Source: Nectonema munidae | Taxonomy: Eukaryota; Nematomorpha; Nectonematoida; Nectonematidae | Assembly (NCBI GenBank): GCA_030549495.1 | Contig: JAUIRK010000953.1 | Span: forward strand, 90,001 to 154,000 | DNA: 64,000 nucleotides | Direction of reading: 5' to 3' | Part shown: in pieces, positions 24,588 through 37,894 of the stretch | Layout: the number at the start of each line of letters is the position of its first letter | How positions within the stretch are numbered: the stretch's first letter is position 1 | Notes under the pieces: model-generated | Seen by the model: the letters and a program-made list of their open reading frames with translations, nothing else | Database searches by the model: none | What the model was told of the DNA's origin: nothing | Made by a program: the position numbers and the translations under genes

Positions 24588-26286
24588 AACTCATTCAAAA
24601 TTTTGTCAATTTAATAAAAAGTTAAAAAAAATTAAAACATTTACATTGATTGACAGTTCTTTTTACATTGATCGTCCCCGCACAAGGCAATTATGGCCGT
24701 TGCGAGTTTAAAAGACGGATTGACAGTTGAAAGTGACATTTCTTGCAAAAACTGTTTACAAAAGAAGTTTTTTACAATTTTGAAAAAATACTACAGATAT
24801 CATATATTCGCGATTTTTCAACATTTTTTTCTTTTCACACTTGAAACACTTCTAATAAATTTTTTAAAAAGCGCTTTTCATATAGTCGCAGAAAAAATTG
24901 TACAATAAAGGTAAAAATTTAAGAGTTAATTTTCGAACATATGTGCAAAGTTATGATTTTTTTAGAGAACAGAGGTTGGAAATTTTTGAGCGGAATCTAA
25001 CGTTACATATATTCACTCATTTACTGTGCTAAACAAGGTATCGAATAGATTTTTCCTATCTGAATATCATTTTGACAAATAAATTGGCAATTTTCCAACC
25101 GTTGGGAAACTCTGGGTTAATATATGCTTGAGAATACATACAAAATAAAGTTTCCTAAAAATCGAAAAAAAAATTTTGACACTCATTATTTTCTATAGTT
25201 GTAAATAGATAAACATTTGAAACTAAAGTTAAACATTCCATATTTTCCCATTATATGTAGGACATATGGATTTCATTTTTACGTGAATTTGTATAACAAA
25301 TTATAGCAGATTATTTCCTGTATCTTGAGATGCATTTATTATACTTTAATAAAAGTGATAAATTTTGACTAAAAATCAAGTTTGGATATTAATCAAGTTT
25401 ATTTTTAACAAATAATTAAAAAAAAATTTTTTTTAAATATAAACCGATGTTCTACATCCGATCAAAAAGCAGCATTCGTTAAAAAATATATTTGTTAAAT
25501 TGCTTGTTATCTAATATCACCATATTTAAATTAGTGGAACTCTTTTTACATGTTGAGAAGCACTCTTGACAAAAGATCGCCTTCTACATTCGATAAGCAT
25601 GAAGGATAGTGATTTTAAAAATTACACATGAACAGGCCCGTTCGCTGGAGCTGTTCTTGGGGTTTGAAGGAATCGTATCGGCCTTTTCCACTCCTTCTGG
25701 GGGTCAACCTATGCTAAGAAAATTTGTCATTTCAAATATCATAATACAAATAAGTAACCTCATTATATTTTTTAAATATTTTTTTGTTTTTTTTCTGCTA
25801 ACTATACTCACTCCTAAACCCAATTCAGCTGTTGTATAATATATCAACAGTCATTAATTCACCTAGTCCAATGATCGACAAATTTTTGCCCTCAGTCATT
25901 TCAGGGCAGAGGTGTCAATCTAAACGTGTTTTCCCTAATTGATAAGCAAAATTTCGTTGTATATAAAATTGTAATTCCTATACTATCTTTATGGGGATGT
26001 TTAGATTGCCGATATAAACTGTTTAAAACAATTACTTACACTTCTGTATAACAAACATTTGTTTAAGTTGAAACATCATTGAATGATCAATTTTGATAAC
26101 ATATTGACAATGATTGAATACTTTTTTTAATGAGTCCTATTTTCGAGTAATACAGCAAGAGTGTCTGTATCAAGATTTCTTATTCCATCAATACCATCAG
26201 AATATTTGTAAAAATTACTAAATGCTTTGTTTTCCATACAACATAGCTCTTGTTAATTTGAGAGAAACATAGGTATCCATCCATAG
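24588..26286. other. Intergenic, no gene recognised
   Basis: AT-rich. A short richer patch at 25630-25710 has a frame of about 40 codons that I do not recognise. Nothing else supported. Confidence 0.35.
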
Positions 26287-27312
26287 CAGGGTTCGGTCCG
26301 ATTCTAGATAATGATTATGATTCGAATTTTGATTTTTTCTTTTCTAAAATTCTGATTTTGAGGCTTATTCCGATTCTCAAAATTAATTTCTAGCAGATAT
26401 TTACGCACTAGTTTATCCAAGTGGAGAAATGTGGATTACCTTAGTTTTCCGTAGCTTACTGGATCATCATCTGTCCTGATGCACATAGAAATACAATATG
26501 AAAAATACATATATAGAGTTTTTTTCTCAAAGCTATCAAACTCAAAAGTCTAACAGGTAAGTGTACATAAATCGCTGAAAAATACATATAGTTATTCTCA
26601 TAGCTGTCAAACACTAAATGGTAAGTGTACGGGTGTAGGACAAAATCCCCCCCCCCCCCCCTCCTGGATAAAAGCCCTACCGTACAAAATCCCCCTCCCC
26701 CTTTTCTCATGAGGAGGAGATTATTTTTTACCTTTAAATTCAATAAAGTGAATTTTACCTAATATTGTATCATTTGCTAGAAAAAAGGGAATTTTTTTAA
26801 TATGTACTAAAAAAAAAGTTATGAATATACAAGCCCAAGTATGCTATGATTTTGCGAGGGGGGGGGGGGGTTGTCCTCTATATCATTCTGAAGAGAGGGA
26901 TTTTGTCAGGTAGGGCTTTTATCTGTACACGTCCTTTTTGTGTTTTGTTAACACTAATTCTAATATTTAAATCATGTTTTTGTAATACTCTAATATTAAA
27001 ATCAAATTTATGGCTTGTGTTAATACTAACGTAATTAAAAAACTCTTTTCTATATCCGTCGTTTCTACTCGGTGGGCAGATTGCGTTGGGTTCATAGAAA
27101 AGGTTCTTTGGAGCTCAGTTCTTAGTTTTCACGAAGATCTGCTCCTTCTCGTAATGTGTAGCAGAAAAGCTTAAGAATTATTGAAAGAATCTGTTTTTTG
27201 TGTTTCTCTAGGTCTGATTCTGATTCTGATTTTGTGTTTTTAAAAAAAATGATTATGATTCTAGGAATTAATGTAATTTTCATTTTCAGAATCAACGCCA
27301 ACACTAATTCAT
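26287..27312. mobile_element. Candidate hAT-like element with GATTCT-rich ends
   Basis: The left end AGGGTTCGGTCCGATTCTA and the reverse complement of the right end, AGTGTTGGCGTTGATTCTG, share about 12 of 18 positions. Both are followed inward by runs of GATTCT/GATTATGATTC (26300-26380 and 27205-27265). Such degenerate subterminal arrays are common in hAT-like elements. No transposase and no clean target duplication were found, and a smaller inverted-repeat element lies inside. Confidence 0.4.
26630..26925. mobile_element. Small inverted-repeat element (MITE-like) with poly-C/poly-G tracts
   Basis: GATAAAAGCCCTACCG.ACAAAATCC at 26665-26692 recurs inverted at about 26895-26921 (GGATTTTGTCAGGTAGGGCTTTTATC). 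Outside and inside these arms are a C homopolymer (about 26648-26661) and a G homopolymer (about 26858-26870). There is no coding sequence. The borders are approximate because I cannot identify a target duplication. Confidence 0.5.
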
Positions 27313-27624
27313 ATTGAGCTTTTGTTCTATTTTTTGGAGTCTCAAGTATTCTCAATTTAATTTATAAAATTGTTGCATCTAGAAATCCGAAATTCCAATT
27401 ACCTCTAATTGATCGAATGTATTACAATCTTATGTGTGTTTAGGTTAGGCTGTGCGCACATAATCTTAACAGGATCAAGGGTTCTTAACGGTGTGTGCAT
27501 AAATCCGGCTTTGTATGCGAATCAAATATCGGCAGTATGAGACTTGTTTTTTGGGCGCTAGATTTTATACACTTGTGTAAGATTGTTCAAATTTACACGG
27601 TCCTTAAAAATATATATTCATTAG

Positions 27625-27935
27625 AGATGTATCGGATGTGAATTTTTTTACATCCGCGGATTTTTATGCGGATGCGGATATAAAATATTTTTAAAAAGTT
27701 ATATGTTTTATATTTTACAGTATCTTACTATTTTAATCCATTTTTTGACTAGAATTTAAAGACATAACAAACCTTGTAAGTTTTAAACAAAAAAAATACG
27801 AAAAGTTTCAATAGATATTTATAAAAATTGATTTTAAATTCCGGTTGCGGATACGAATGTTAACATGAAAAAAATTCGCGGATGAGGATGTAAAACGGAT
27901 GTAAAAATTTTTGTGAATGAAATTTAAAATGTTAT
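27625..27935. repeat. Repeat with GCGGAT motifs, probable transposon derivative
   Basis: The left part has AGAGATGTATCGGATGTG, TTTTTACATCCGCGGAT and ATGCGGATGCGGATAT; the right part has TTCGCGGATGAGGATGT and ACGGATGTAAAAATTTTT. The TTTTTACATCCG motif is thus inverted between the two ends. The inside (27690-27840) is plain AT-rich sequence. It looks like a short non-autonomous element, class not proven. Confidence 0.45.
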
Positions 27936-29799
27936 TAGAGTTATTAGAGCGCCTTGCATAAGTAGAAACGTCCTGCCCACCTAGATATCCACTGAGTGAG
28001 CCAATTTTAGTAAGTTTTCCAAAAAAAGAAGTATCTCAATAATAACTCTGTGTACGAGTCTGATGTATACATGATACCAAATCTTGTCAATTACTTTTCC
28101 GATGCTCTTTATTTCTGATCAAAATTTTACAAGGATATCCTAGAAAGTTTTTTTCTAAATGGGCATTTAAGTTTAATTTGAAAACTTTATTTTTTTTTAT
28201 TAAATGAATAATACTTTTAGAGATTCTCAACCTTCTATTTTTTTTGTTCTGTTTAAAATTATATCAGTAGACTTCAATATTAATACCGTAAACTAAATTT
28301 GAATTTATTGAAATTTAATAAAATTATGATTTTTCATTTCAATCAATTTTTGATGAATAAAATGTGTACTGTATGCTCCATTTTGAATTTTTTTCATTCC
28401 AATTGACAACAAAGTCTGCCTATATGTGTATAAAGATAGAATGTGTAAAAAATTTTGCAGACTTAAATTCTTAAAATTGGTACTCACCAAGCATTAGCTA
28501 TCTAATCACCCTGGGAATGTTGGTAGTCAAAAAAGGGGAACGTCAATGAATTTAAATGATAATAAAGGAAGCCTAAACATAAATAATGTTAATATATGTA
28601 TATGTGGCAAAATATTTGAGTACAAAAAGGTCTATTCTGAAAGGCAGACTGGTGAAAATATTGAAAGTATTTCACTTTTGCATTTCATAGAATTAGCAGC
28701 ACCATCTAGACAAAATTTCTCACCGCATTGCAAGCGAATCTTTGTCTCACTATAAAATAATTAAAGCTTCTGAGCAAAAGTGTGTAGCGTATCATTATGC
28801 ATTAGATTTATGCATGGACGCGCAAAGGCACAAGTATATCGATATTTGGCACAACACCTTGACGACATACAAAACTGATAAATAATGATTCCAGCACGAA
28901 TTCAAAAGATTTTGAAACTTAAGAGAGTACCCTGATGGATTAATAGGTTCTTCTTAGGTTATTTAAAAAAAAGCTAGGAGTAGTCAAAACTTCAAAGAGC
29001 AACTCATGAGATTACTTCAAATATCCAAAGAAAGCAACGCAACGCAATTTATTCTCTTTCTTCGACACTAGAAAAAAAGATGTGAAGAGACGAGGTGACA
29101 CGGGCTCAAATAGTGAATGTATCGTGTTTGTGAGCGTCTTTATTTGATTAAAAACCACAAAAGACACACAATATGAAAGTAACAATATTATAAAAAGCTG
29201 ATTCCAGTACTTTGGTGTCGAGGGAGGGAAAAAAGGGGTGGAGAGACCCCACCGGCTTATATATAGTGTATGATGCGCCCAGGGAGTCTCTCAATGGACC
29301 GTCTGCAGGAGCAGCGTGGAAAGCTGAGGGAGGGGATTTTTTAAAAAAATGTCATTCGAAATGTTACAGCGCATTTTGTTCATTGTGTCAACTCATGAAG
29401 AAAACACTTGAAATAATTTGGAGTATGCTACCTGAGAGTTGGAAAAATTGAAGCTTTAGAAAGAAGGCAGGCTCCAATAAGTAATCCCAATAACTCCTGC
29501 AGTTGATGGAGCTGTTCTTGGAAAATGTGAAGACATCTAATTATTTACTTTAAAAAAATAAAAATGTTACCGATGAGTATATTTTTGAATTTTTAATCAA
29601 CATCTGCTTTCTGCTTTGCGTTTACCTTTTTACAAGCAGAAACGTTTGTCAGTGGAATCAACATTCATAGTTTGTATGAGGAAAAAAGATTAAGGGTAAA
29701 TATGGGTTAAAATACTTGCGTAATTTCATAATATTTTCTCTTTCTATTTACCCGGATGAAATGTAAAATTTTGTAAAAGAAAGAAATTGTAAGGTTGCG
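27936..29799. other. Intergenic, no gene recognised
   Basis: Mostly AT-rich. A patch at 29200-29350 is noticeably G-rich (AGGGAGGGAAAAAAGGGG, GGAGAGACCCC, TATATATAG), with a frame of 79 codons that I do not recognise. I do not call it a gene. Confidence 0.35.
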
Positions 29800-29965
29800 A
29801 CTAAACCTGTCAACGGTGCCGTTAAAACCTGCCCTAGTAGTTCGGTCCGGTCATTTTTTCAAGGGACAGTTTCAGTGTAGTCTAAATAAAAGTTTTGTCC
29901 GTTCCAGCTCGGTTTTATACTTAAAAGTTCAGCCCGTTTAAGGTTCTTTCTAACGAGTCAAGACA
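29800..29965. repeat. Short TCGGTCCGGT-rich patch, possible transposon end
   Basis: Contains GTTCGGTCCGGTC, GTCCGTTCCAGCTCGGTTTTA and TTCAGCCCGTTTAAGG within 130 bp of otherwise AT-rich DNA, a degenerate tandem pattern like the subterminal arrays elsewhere in this window. No partner end found. Confidence 0.3.
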
Positions 29966-32469
29966 GATTAATTATAAAAATCATCATTTTACTTGTTAAT
30001 TTCTTGATGAAAATCTTACAGAAATCATTTCGACAAAAAAAAGTATGGAAATATAATGATATGACAAGATTTAAAATGTAAAGTAAGCGTTCTATAGGAA
30101 TGATAAACATAAACTCTTTGACTCAACCAAGCATGCTTTTGCTTATCTAAATAAATCTTCCCTTTAGGAGACTTTGCTGTCAAATGGTCATTTTTAAAAC
30201 AAAATAAATGAAATTTTTTATGTTCAGGAATTAATTTACTGCACTATTCATTCCGACCAAATTGTATTTGAAAATATACAATGATAAATGTGTGCATATA
30301 TAACTAAATAATTAAATAAACAAATTACAAACTAATTTACTTTTTAAAATTAAATAAATATAAAATGATAACATTTTAACTGAGGATTTATGAAGGGAGA
30401 TTTTGAACGACACAAAATAAGCATTTGTTCTCAATTTCAACTTTGATTATTCAAAATTTTAATTTTTCTAATTGTGATCCCATTGCTTCCTCCCTCTGAA
30501 TCCGCCCCAGAACTTTAACGTCCATTGACAATACTTCGCGGTAAATTTATCCGAAGACAAATTCTTCCATGTGTAAATTCATAGAAAGTTTATTGATTAA
30601 AAAATTTTATTATTTTCACTATTTTATTGATTTTTGAATACTTTACTAGTTTTTTTTCTAAAAACTGAAAATGTTAAATAAATTAACTTATCGAAAAAAC
30701 GAATTATAAAATAAAAAATTTTGTTTCATAAATTATAAATTACAAAAGTTATAAGTTATGGTTGAAATATAAAAAAAATATGGTAAAAATTATGAGTTTG
30801 CTAACAATTAATTTACCATGATAATTTTACCTGTCACCAAGAACTAAATTTAATGATCGAAAAATCATGATTAAGATGAAGATTTAAGTGCCTTCATTAA
30901 TCAAAAAAGTGGTCCTCTAGTGAACTCACGTAAAAAGGCAAACTTAATAGTTGTATATATATTTCATATTTACTTATTTAATACACTTAAAAATAGCTGC
31001 TACTGTAGAAAGAAGTAATTTTATTACTCAAAATACTAAAATTAATGATATTATAATAAATTTACGATCTTTTTCTTCTACCTGAAAAAGCTCTTCAATA
31101 CTTGAAATAGTAAATCTCACGATTTTAATATAGTTTAGAATTGTAATATATACTACTACTTCAAATTTTTACAATATTTTAGTTTTTGAACAAATAAATA
31201 TTAATTTTTACTGATTTGAAGGCTTATAAAATAAAATGATCTTTGGATAAAAAAAACTTTAGATGAAGAATCTTTGAACACATTTTAATTAAGTTGTTTT
31301 GTGACGTTCGCACCCATCCTTTCGGATATCGTGGCCCGCTCAGAATGCTGAGTCCAAGTCTAACTGGTCTTTCCATCCCACTAAACACCAATCGGCCCTT
31401 GTTACAAAAGAATAGCTATACCTTGTTATATATATTATTTTACAAGAATTTATGTGACAATATATTAATACAACTGAGTGAAAGATACAATCCTAACGCG
31501 AACGCTCCCAATTTGGGAAACAAACTTATTGTCTAGTGATAGCTTGATTACTAACCACGTAGAATCGCGTCGCTAGAGCACTACCTAACCGTAAAAACCT
31601 TTGATTTCTTCAGAGGAAGAAAACCAGGGTAAAAAACCGGCACGACGGAATGTATCTTGTTCCTAAATAAAAGAATATGATTATAAAAATCTTTTGTAAT
31701 CGTAAGTAAATCAAAAGTTCAAAAAAACATTTAAAAAAGTACAATTTATAATTTTCAATTGAATAAAAAAATTTATCCTTTTTTTCAAATTTTAAATAAT
31801 AAATAACTATATATGACATTGTAAATATTATTATCAAAATATATGAAATGTTGTGCATATTAACACCATCTAAATACAATAATTATATAAAAATAAATTC
31901 TTAATAATTAAAATGATCATTATAGGTAAAATTATCAAAGAATTTAATTTCAGATAACGGTTAAAAAAATAAAATTATTACTTGATTAACATATTTTAAA
32001 AATACTATTAGGATAATTTAATCTAGAATTTGTTTCCCTATAGTAATATTATTACTTATATAGCTTTTTTAAATAGTAATAACACTTTAAACTTAGTAAA
32101 AATTAACTTTACAAACTTTTTTACTATTCAACTAGTATTATTACCATATGTTTTTTAAGTGTCCCTTAATTAAGCACTGTCACAGTTGATTGCATAGTGC
32201 TCTACATATTTTTTGCAATTTTTCTTTCAATAAAAGTATTCTACTTCTACTATCTTAGAATTTTTTCTGAAATATGCATCTGGATTTTACATATTAAATA
32301 AAAAAATTTTTTGAAAATATATAAGTTCAAATCTATAACGGCATAACAATATACACTAAATTTTCAAAAAATTTGAATATAGAGTTGGGAAAAGTTTTTG
32401 AGGTAAAAATTGTCTACTAACGCTTAGAACAGAAAATAAATTTGATAATATGTAATTCTTATTTCTTGC
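29966..32469. other. Intergenic, AT-rich, no gene recognised
   Basis: Very AT-rich. Two short richer patches (31300-31400 and 31540-31650) show no frame or RNA fold I can name. Confidence 0.35.
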
Positions 32470-32725
32470 AAATTATACTGAAACATTTGGAACATATGAA
32501 AAGAACTATGTCAAATCTATCAAGGAGTTTGTATTAAAACGTTGTATAAGCGAGCAAACTGATTCGGCATTCTAGAAAAACAACATGTGTGAGTCAATAA
32601 ACCATATTCTTAAACTAAATATTGACTGGAAGCCATAAAAACTGACAAAGATTGTATCACTATTATATGAGGAATGCATTAGAGATACCTTTTGTTAAAG
32701 GTTGCTTTTACTGGAGAAGGATAAT
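32470..32725 (+). pseudogene. Possible MULE-like transposase fragment
   Basis: Two frames around one stop read TYEKNYVKSIKEFVLKRCIS and then NNMCESINHILKLNIDWKP and KLTKIVSLLYEECIRDTF. The NN-x-CES-x-N-x-x-LK pattern followed by a WKP-x-KL helix resembles the region after the catalytic core in MULE-type and related DDE transposases of invertebrates. Stops at the ends and in the middle show it is dead. The family assignment rests on motif memory only. Confidence 0.35.
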
Positions 32726-35700
32726 GGAAAACATCAGCAAATTTCACATGTGTAAGTATGATTAAGAAAATAAAAGAAATGAAGCTTATCTTAATAACTT
32801 TTTAAACAGTACCTCAACCCCTCACGAAGACGATTATTTCAACACATTTTCGCTTAGTTACACCCAGGAGTAACGACTTTCCTAAAAAAAACCTGGACAA
32901 AAAAGTGTCAGAAACATAAAGACTTTAACCCTATCGAAGAAGATTTAAGAAGAATTCTAACAAAGAAGCAAAATTATTTGAATTTTATTCAGTAAATACC
33001 TTTTTACGCTTTTTAACTTTTAAGCTAGCTTACTTTTTTACGCGTTTTAATTGTGTGCAACTAAATAATACAAATCTTCCTTTACTTCTCACATATTTCA
33101 TTGATAACAATTGACAACGGTCTCAAATTTTTCTGAACAAATGGTGCTTGCACATTACTGGACATATATGAGAATATAATACAGTTCACAAAACTCATTC
33201 CTCAATACAAAAAAATATATTTTTTTCAACTGCCTGGAAGCATGCATTTAATCAATATGTGATAATTCAATTAAATATATATGCTGTAGGTTCAACTTCC
33301 AGTGAAAGCTAATTTTCTTTTAATTATTTCTAATGGAGATTTCGATGAATCTAACATATGAGCGCTTCAATTCTTTCAGTTCTTCATTCTCAATTTTTAT
33401 AACATCTCCGTGGCACATATTCCGCCATTAAACTAAATATATCCTATTTTTTGCGCGCCTTTGCCATAAATTTTATGAAAAAATCAATTATATTAGGAGT
33501 GCCGCAAATGTGCTGGTTGCACGCATCGTAGAGGGTTTTTATGTTTCTGGTTTCCTTCCTAAACTTCTTTAAAAAAAGATTTTTAAAAAAATTTTGTTTT
33601 AAGTGCCTTGTTTTTTTTTTTTTTTTAAAAAATTTTTTAAAAAAAATATAAAAAATTTTTCTCCAAAAAAATCATTCAGATTTTTTCTCACAATCACTAT
33701 AAATTATGGTAAACATATTTGTGTATGAGAGAAGTAATGGAACTGAAAGCACATTCAAGTGAGAACATGTGATCATAAATAAATAAAAGAAATATCTCGT
33801 TTAATAAAATACTTTTATATTTTAAATATATACTAGTCCTTAGAGGAGCTATATAGTTTTAAGAAACAAGTATGTAACTCATCTACACGTCCAAAGAACT
33901 AGTAGATGTTTTAAAATCTAGTATTGGTATTTTCAAAAACATCTTGACCATGAAGATAAAGTTCATCCTCTGGGAATCAAATAATCTTTAAGCCTTTATC
34001 TTAATCAATATTTTAATCATCAATCCCACTAAAAATATAATCTAAAATTCATATACCAATATGTAAAGATATAACTATTCTCAAAAAAATCACAAATATA
34101 AATCAAATTTGACTATTTTTTTCTACGTTATAAAAGAGAGAGTATTTTATATAATAAAAGTAGAAAACCTTTGTAATTGAAAGAGGAGGATTATGAATGA
34201 TTTTATCAAAAACACGAATTTTGATAAAGGATTGGTTTGTAAAAAATCTAGAGTAATATCTCTTCATATCATCGGATACTACAACACATGATATTGATTA
34301 AAAAAGTTTGGATCAACAAAGAGATTCTCTTCGATAAAAAAATCCGAAATCCTTTGAATTCTGAGATAAATACATCTCTGATAACGGTTTTTAGAAGATA
34401 GATTGCACAAAATGAATATCTGATGAAAGTAGAGCTACAAATGTAGTCGCAGTTTAGATACCATATAAAGTATGGGAAGAATGGAATGCAGATTTTAAGC
34501 TGATAGCGAATTTTTAATCCGAACAACATAGGTCATAATGAGAAAATAAATATTAAGTTCAAAGCTCTCTTTAATTAGTAAACTAAGGGAAGGATAAACT
34601 AAGCAACAAGAATCAAAACAAGGAGGGCCAAAAGTGCTCGGTTTTTAAGCACCCAGGAATTTTTTTCACCCTGTGATTTTACATAAATTTTGAAATTTTT
34701 TTATTGCTGAATCAATTATTTATCTCTAAATATATTTCATATATAACAGTAACACATTTATAGGGTTATTCTAGAAAATTTCATGAAAAATAAATAACTA
34801 TAAATTTAAATTTTATGAGCTTTTATCGAACATTATGTCAGATCGTTTTGAGTACAAAATTCGCTACATCCCTGTAGCAAAATGTTAATAAGAAAATTTA
34901 TTGACGGCAATCGTGGATCTCCAAAAGATGCCAGACACCAACTCTGAGCTAGGATTGGAAGCTCTTTGGCATTATCTCCGTATGTCAGTAGCGAGAGCTG
35001 TTGCAGAGTGGTGGTGATGCTGGGTTGAGTTGAAATCTTCGATTAGTGGCCATCTTCAGGATGTTTGTGTAATATAATGTTGTATTGGCAATGTCAATTT
35101 ACAGAATTGTGGCTGAAGCTAGTGTACATCGTGAATTGAATACCCGTGGATGTTTTGCATTTGTGTGTGAAAGTTGTGATGTTCAATGTGGTTAAATGAT
35201 TGAAGGTCCAGTGGGATTGATGGTGATTTGATGAATGAGGTGAATGAATGATGTTACAATCCCTATTTATTAGATGGAATCAATCATCATTATTATATGG
35301 CGAAGGGAAATTTTTTTATCGATAGGGCTTACATATAATTTTAACTAAATACATAATCATTTAACCACATTGAAATTTCGTATTCATTATCTCTGTAAAA
35401 ATTGACAATAATAACGTTGTAATGTAATAGAGAATGGTCGATTTGATAAATGGGACGAAAATTGTTCAAAAAGTATAAAAAAATATCTGATCAAATTAAC
35501 CAAACTTAAACAGTAACCGCAATTTAATTCTTGAGAGACAAAACTATTTTCATAATTAAATTGAGCATGTTCAATTTGCTGTGTATGGATAAGTTTATTT
35601 AAAAATAATGAGAAAAAGAGTTTGGCAATAAGTCACCAATTAAAGCTAATTAACTGACAAGTGAAATATTTTAGCTGAGTTATTCACCAAAAGTTGGTTT

Positions 35701-36045
35701 ATGAAATAAATTAAGACCATATTGAGACAAAAAATGTGGAATTAAATAATATCTTCAAGTTTATAAATTTGGCATATAGGAAATCAAACTAGTTAGAAGA
35801 GACGAATCATAGAAAAGATAAAACGTGGTCTTTGTTTAAAGGGTGGTCGCATATGAAAGTCGAATAAGTTCAATCAAGATTCACTGTTAAAAATTAAAGC
35901 TGGTAGTTACAGACATGAAGTTTTTATTAGAAGTGAGTTTTAAATTATAGCTTTTAGTGAACATAACTTAAATAGTAGCCTTTTAAATACTTTGAAATTT
36001 TTATAGTTTATAAACGAAAAACAATTTATTATTTTATATACATAT
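32726..36045. other. Intergenic, no gene recognised
   Basis: AT-rich with an 18-base T run near 33611-33628. A patch at 34910-35060 has balanced base composition but no frame or terminal repeat I can use. No gene supported. Confidence 0.35.
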
Positions 36046-36330
36046 ATTATTATTATTATCAGACTAGCTGGTCCCTTGGTCGTTTCTAGTTACGCTCGAA
36101 ACATAGGGTTACTGGTAAAGTGTTTTTTTTCGAGCGAAGAGATAAAAGGTTGATAAAAAATATGATCACCATTGAATTCAGAATATTAGAATTGGTTAAC
36201 AGAATATCATACACTGAAAAGATACAACTATGCTAAAAATATAGCCCTAAACCTAACCCTATAATAAATAATTTTCAAAATGCTTCCAGCGACACACAGA
36301 CAGACAGTATTATTATATAGAATATAGATG
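36046..36330 (+). repeat. Dispersed-repeat-like segment ending in a TATTATTATATAG motif
   Basis: Starts after (TTA)n with CAGACTAGCTGGTCCC and TTTCTAGTTACGCTCGAA, and ends ACACACAGACAGACAGTAT with TATTATATAGA. The combination of a GACTAGCTG-CCC head and an ACAGACAGAC...ATTATATAGA tail is a pattern I associate with common invertebrate transposon remnants. Family not identified; the interior is non-coding. Confidence 0.4.
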
Positions 36331-36457
36331 ATTAGGCTTACAACTTTTAAATGATATTTATTGTAAGTTTCTTTTGATCTTTATATTTTTTAAAATAAAT
36401 GTTCTTTTTCACAAATTATAAATATACGAATTTTTAGCATCTAGCATAAAACTAACA

Positions 36458-36640
36458 AAGAAGAAGAAGAAGAAGCTTTATTTGTAATTAAAAGAAATAG
36501 TAATATACAATTAAATACAATCGAATAAAAAAAAAGTAAGTTTACGGTTCGATAGTGCAATGAAATTTAAAAGGCCAGTGAGCCGCTTTTAAGAATTACA
36601 ATAATCACAACAAGAAAAAATGCAAATATATATATATATA
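36458..36640 (-). mobile_element. LINE 3' end with (CTT)n tail, minus strand
   Basis: Read on the minus strand, the segment ends CAAATAAAG followed by (CTT)n (36458-36475). Upstream it has AAAAGCGGCTCACTGGCC (36570-36590) and ATTGCACTATCGAA. The same block is found at 52813-52832 (+) and 45317-45338 (-), always a similar distance before an AATAAA and a trinucleotide tail. This marks a LINE family by its 3' untranslated region. Confidence 0.65.
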
Positions 36641-36780
36641 TATGTATGGACAAAATTTTATCAAAAGAAAAAAAGGAAAACAGGAAATATTATAATATAT
36701 ACTTAACATTATTTGGTGGGCGACAATAAAATGAACTACAAATTTCAAATGACAAAAAAATATAGAAAAATAGATCATTT

Positions 36781-36968
36781 GGGTCTTTTCGTTTATACGG
36801 CCACATCAAGTAATCACCATTTCGTCTGCCTTTATAGTTATCTCCTGGTTGCTATAATATTAATAACTATAATTAATTAATATATAACTTAATAAAATAA
36901 ATATAATTAACTATAAAAGGCAAACAAAATGGTGATTACTTGATGTGGCCGTCTAAACGAAAAGACGC
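36781..36968. mobile_element. Foldback MITE, 188 bp, with perfect 8-bp target duplication
   Basis: The two 60-bp arms (36781-36840 and 36908-36968) are inverted repeats with few mismatches, reading GGGTCTTTTCG and GCGTCTTTTCG at the outer ends and meeting in a 67-bp AT-rich centre. The 8 bp GATCATTT lie on both sides (36773-36780 and 36969-36976). The DNA or RNA could form a long hairpin. No coding capacity. The 8-bp duplication fits hAT, Merlin or P; the termini do not decide between them, though they do not begin CAG. Confidence 0.92.
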
Positions 36969-37894
36969 GATCATTTTTATAAATAAACAATGCTATAAAT
37001 TTTAACAAATACAATCATTAATTAATAACTCTAAATTGTGCAAGAGGTGATTAAAATGGCGGAGGGGTGCTGATTTCATTTTTTGCATACATGACAATTA
37101 CCATAGTTCTTTTCTACTCATATAGTTATAACTCAGGTAAAATAAAATTTTAAATTATTTTTCAAATTAGGGTATGCTCGAAAACAAAAATTCGTTTAGT
37201 GTAAAATGATCCCAGCATTTGGCAAATCTATAATTTAAAGTTTGTTTACAGGTTTTAATTCCATAAAAGGGAGTTTTAACATAACATAACATCATTTATT
37301 AGCGAAAGTAGGCAGAGCCTGTTAATTATAATTAACATAATTAATATCATTAATTATTATTATAAATAATTATTACCACATCTGAGTAAAGGAAAAAAGA
37401 AGGGGAGAATGCAAAGTTTAGCAGAGCTCAAACATTCTGTCTTTCTAAAATTCATCCAATTTGTTCTTAAGATCATATACATTTGGAGTATTAACAATAT
37501 CATCGGGAAGTGAATTCCAATCATTAATCATTCTTTCAGAGAAAAACCTTCTTAAATATGACTTTTTACAAAAGGATTTCTGAAATTTTTGAGAGTGGAA
37601 TCTTTGGTTTCTTTTTGAAAAATCAGGTAAAATTCTAGAGTTGATGAGCATCTTTCCATGAAGGATATTATAAACGGTAATCATGTCTCTCGCTTTGAAA
37701 CGATAGAGTAAGGAAGGTAGATTTAGCTTCATGAGTCTTTCCTTGCTTAGCTTAGGTCTTTAACTCTCTCGGCTTTATGCCCGAGACGTGGTATTATACT
37801 TAATTTCACTATTAATTAACGAGTATCAACCATCCATATATTGCTGCAGGTATAGCATCATCCAAAAATATTTATATAAAAACAATATTTAATT

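Noticed and set aside
29212-29451. 79-codon plus-strand frame in a G-rich patch
   Set aside because: No homology, start context or splice partner recognised; the patch may be a repeat end.
34850-35060. GC-richer island that might be a long terminal repeat or gene fragment
   Set aside because: No second copy, no terminal repeat pair and no reading frame were found in the window.
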